From contig DHQX01000009.1 in assembly GCA_002411105.1 (NCBI GenBank), positions 65,404 to 112,670 on the forward strand: DNA of 47,267 nt, given 5' to 3'. Shown here piece by piece: positions 46,555-47,267 of this stretch. This DNA comes from Christensenella sp. UBA5327. Its GTDB lineage: Bacteria; Bacillota; Clostridia; Christensenellales; Aristaeellaceae. Position 1 is the first letter of the stretch. Every line of letters begins with the position of its first letter. The notes under the pieces were generated by a model, which searched no databases, had not been told where the DNA came from, and saw nothing but the letters and a program-made list of their open reading frames with translations. The translations under genes were made by a program, and so were the position numbers.

Positions 46555-47267
46555 GAACCCTCCCGGCGCAGGGACGCCTCATACAGCGCGGTTTTCACCG
46601 CCCGCTCCCAGCCCTGTCGCAGCTTCTGCCGGGCATCCTGATCCATCAGGGGTGCGAATTCCTTCTCCAGTTGCCACTGGGCCGCGGCCTGCTGCGGATT
46701 GTCAAACACCCCGGCCCCCAGCCCCGCCAACAGCGCCGCCCCCAGGGCGGTGGTCTCCCGCACTGCCGGGCGCATAACCCGGATATCCCCGATGTCCGCC
46801 TGGAACTGCATCAGAAAATCATTGGCGGTGGCCCCGCCGTCCACCTTCATGGCCCCTGGCCTGTGCCCCAGGGAGGCGGCCATCAGCTTCAATAGATCGT
46901 CTGACTGGTAAGCGATGGCCTCCAGCGCCGCCCGGGCGATGTGGGCCCTGTTCGCCCCCCGGGTGAGGCCCACCAGGGTGCCCCGGGCATACATCTCCCA
47001 GTGGGGCGCACCCAGGCCCGTGAAGGCGGGCACCAGGTAGACCCCCTGGGTATCGGGCACTGACTGGGCCAGCGCCTGGCTGGCGGCAGCTGTGTCAATC
47101 AGGCCCAGCTCATCCCGCAGCCACTGCACGCAGGCCCCGGCGGTGAACACGCTGCCCTCCAGGGCGTAGCAGGCTTTGCCTGAAAGCCGCCAGGCCATGG
47201 TGGCAAGCAGCCCCCCTTCAGGCGCCGGCAGGGTCTCCCCCGCATTCATCAGCATGAAGCAGCCGGT
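46545..47267 (-). CDS. glpK: Glycerol kinase, C-terminal part (truncated by window edge)
   Basis: About 240 residues of the C-terminal half, running off the window end. GCFMLMNAGE at the edge, YALEGSVFTAGACVQWLRDE, VPAFTGLGAPHWEMYARGTL, GLTRGANRAHIARAALEAIA and MKVDGGATANDFLMQFQADI are characteristic of FGGY-family glycerol kinases. The enzyme makes glycerol 3-phosphate from glycerol and ATP. The stop overlaps the next gene by 10 bases, so it belongs to the same run. Confidence 0.94.
   Translation of the reverse strand, partial: TGCFMLMNAGETLPAPEGGLLATMAWRLSGKACYALEGSVFTAGACVQWLRDELGLIDTAAASQALAQSVPDTQGVYLVPAFTGLGAPHWEMYARGTLVGLTRGANRAHIARAALEAIAYQSDDLLKLMAASLGHRPGAMKVDGGATANDFLMQFQADIGDIRVMRPAVRETTALGAALLAGLGAGVFDNPQQAAAQWQLEKEFAPLMDQDARQKLRQGWERAVKTALYEASLRREGSCS

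Noticed and set aside
1..47267. CRISPR arrays, insertion sequences, prophage genes, tRNA or rRNA genes
   Set aside because: No spaced direct-repeat array, transposase, integrase, structural phage gene, or tRNA/rRNA-like segment was seen on either strand.

Overview
The window is chromosomal DNA from a GC-rich (by eye roughly 60%), low-complexity-free, gene-dense bacterium. Gene content points to the Bacillota, class Clostridia, probably an anaerobic gut-type lineage of Oscillospirales/Christensenellales character: a group III phosphofructokinase, long-form HPF, an ECF-transporter module next to truA and tgt, a DUF4364 protein, an IspDF fusion, a GlsB-type membrane protein, strong AGGAGG ribosome sites, and secreted FMN/FAD reductases together with a Tat-exported molybdoenzyme. 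The lineage is inferred from gene families only; no rRNA or tRNA gene lies in the window.

Layout. 0-9.8 kb: an XRE regulator, a hypothetical protein coupled to a TrmH/SpoU methyltransferase, a ZIP metal transporter behind a dyad operator, GlsB, a phasin-like protein, YjbQ, MreB, an orphan beta-class DNA methyltransferase coupled to a YkgJ protein, and cca. 9.8-11.7 kb: an ECF sigma factor with a membrane-anchored partner. 11.7-19.4 kb: a molybdoenzyme region, with mobA-tatB-tatA-tatC on the minus strand, a divergent multi-[4Fe-4S] protein, a PucR-type regulator, and a DmsB-like plus Tat-signal molybdopterin oxidoreductase operon. These would supply cofactor, export machinery, control and enzyme for one respiratory or detoxifying reduction whose substrate is unknown. 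19.4-25.0 kb: hpf, a small GNAT, deoC, a small protein, an ABC exporter, and a second ECF sigma/partner pair. 25.0-32.2 kb: GyrI-like, GNAT-YoaP, WYL regulator, thpR, nitrilase-family, zinc-finger membrane protein, pfkA and a HerA/DUF853 ATPase. 32.3-36.5 kb: two secreted FMN/FAD flavoprotein reductases, each with its own promoter. 36.6-47.3 kb: an eleven-gene minus-strand run (glpK to ispDF) in which every junction overlaps.

The most striking element is at 21332-21436. An eight-codon leader ORF (MIRLRSAF) with its own good ribosome site is followed by four RNA segments that form mutually exclusive hairpins; in one state a 16-bp stem buries the AGGAGG of the ABC exporter. This is the architecture of erm-type translational attenuators, and the leader contains the Arg-Leu-Arg (+X+) arrest motif known from macrolide-sensing leaders such as ErmDL. 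It predicts a macrolide/ketolide-inducible membrane ABC exporter.

Other points worth a look: a secreted flavoprotein that keeps the fumarate-reductase fold but has lost the usual substrate-binding His/Arg; a TatC with Ala in place of the signal-binding N-terminal Glu; back-to-back promoters that would give nearly leaderless mRNAs for ykgJ and cca; and tandem 22-bp-spaced repeats in the pucR/molybdoenzyme control region.
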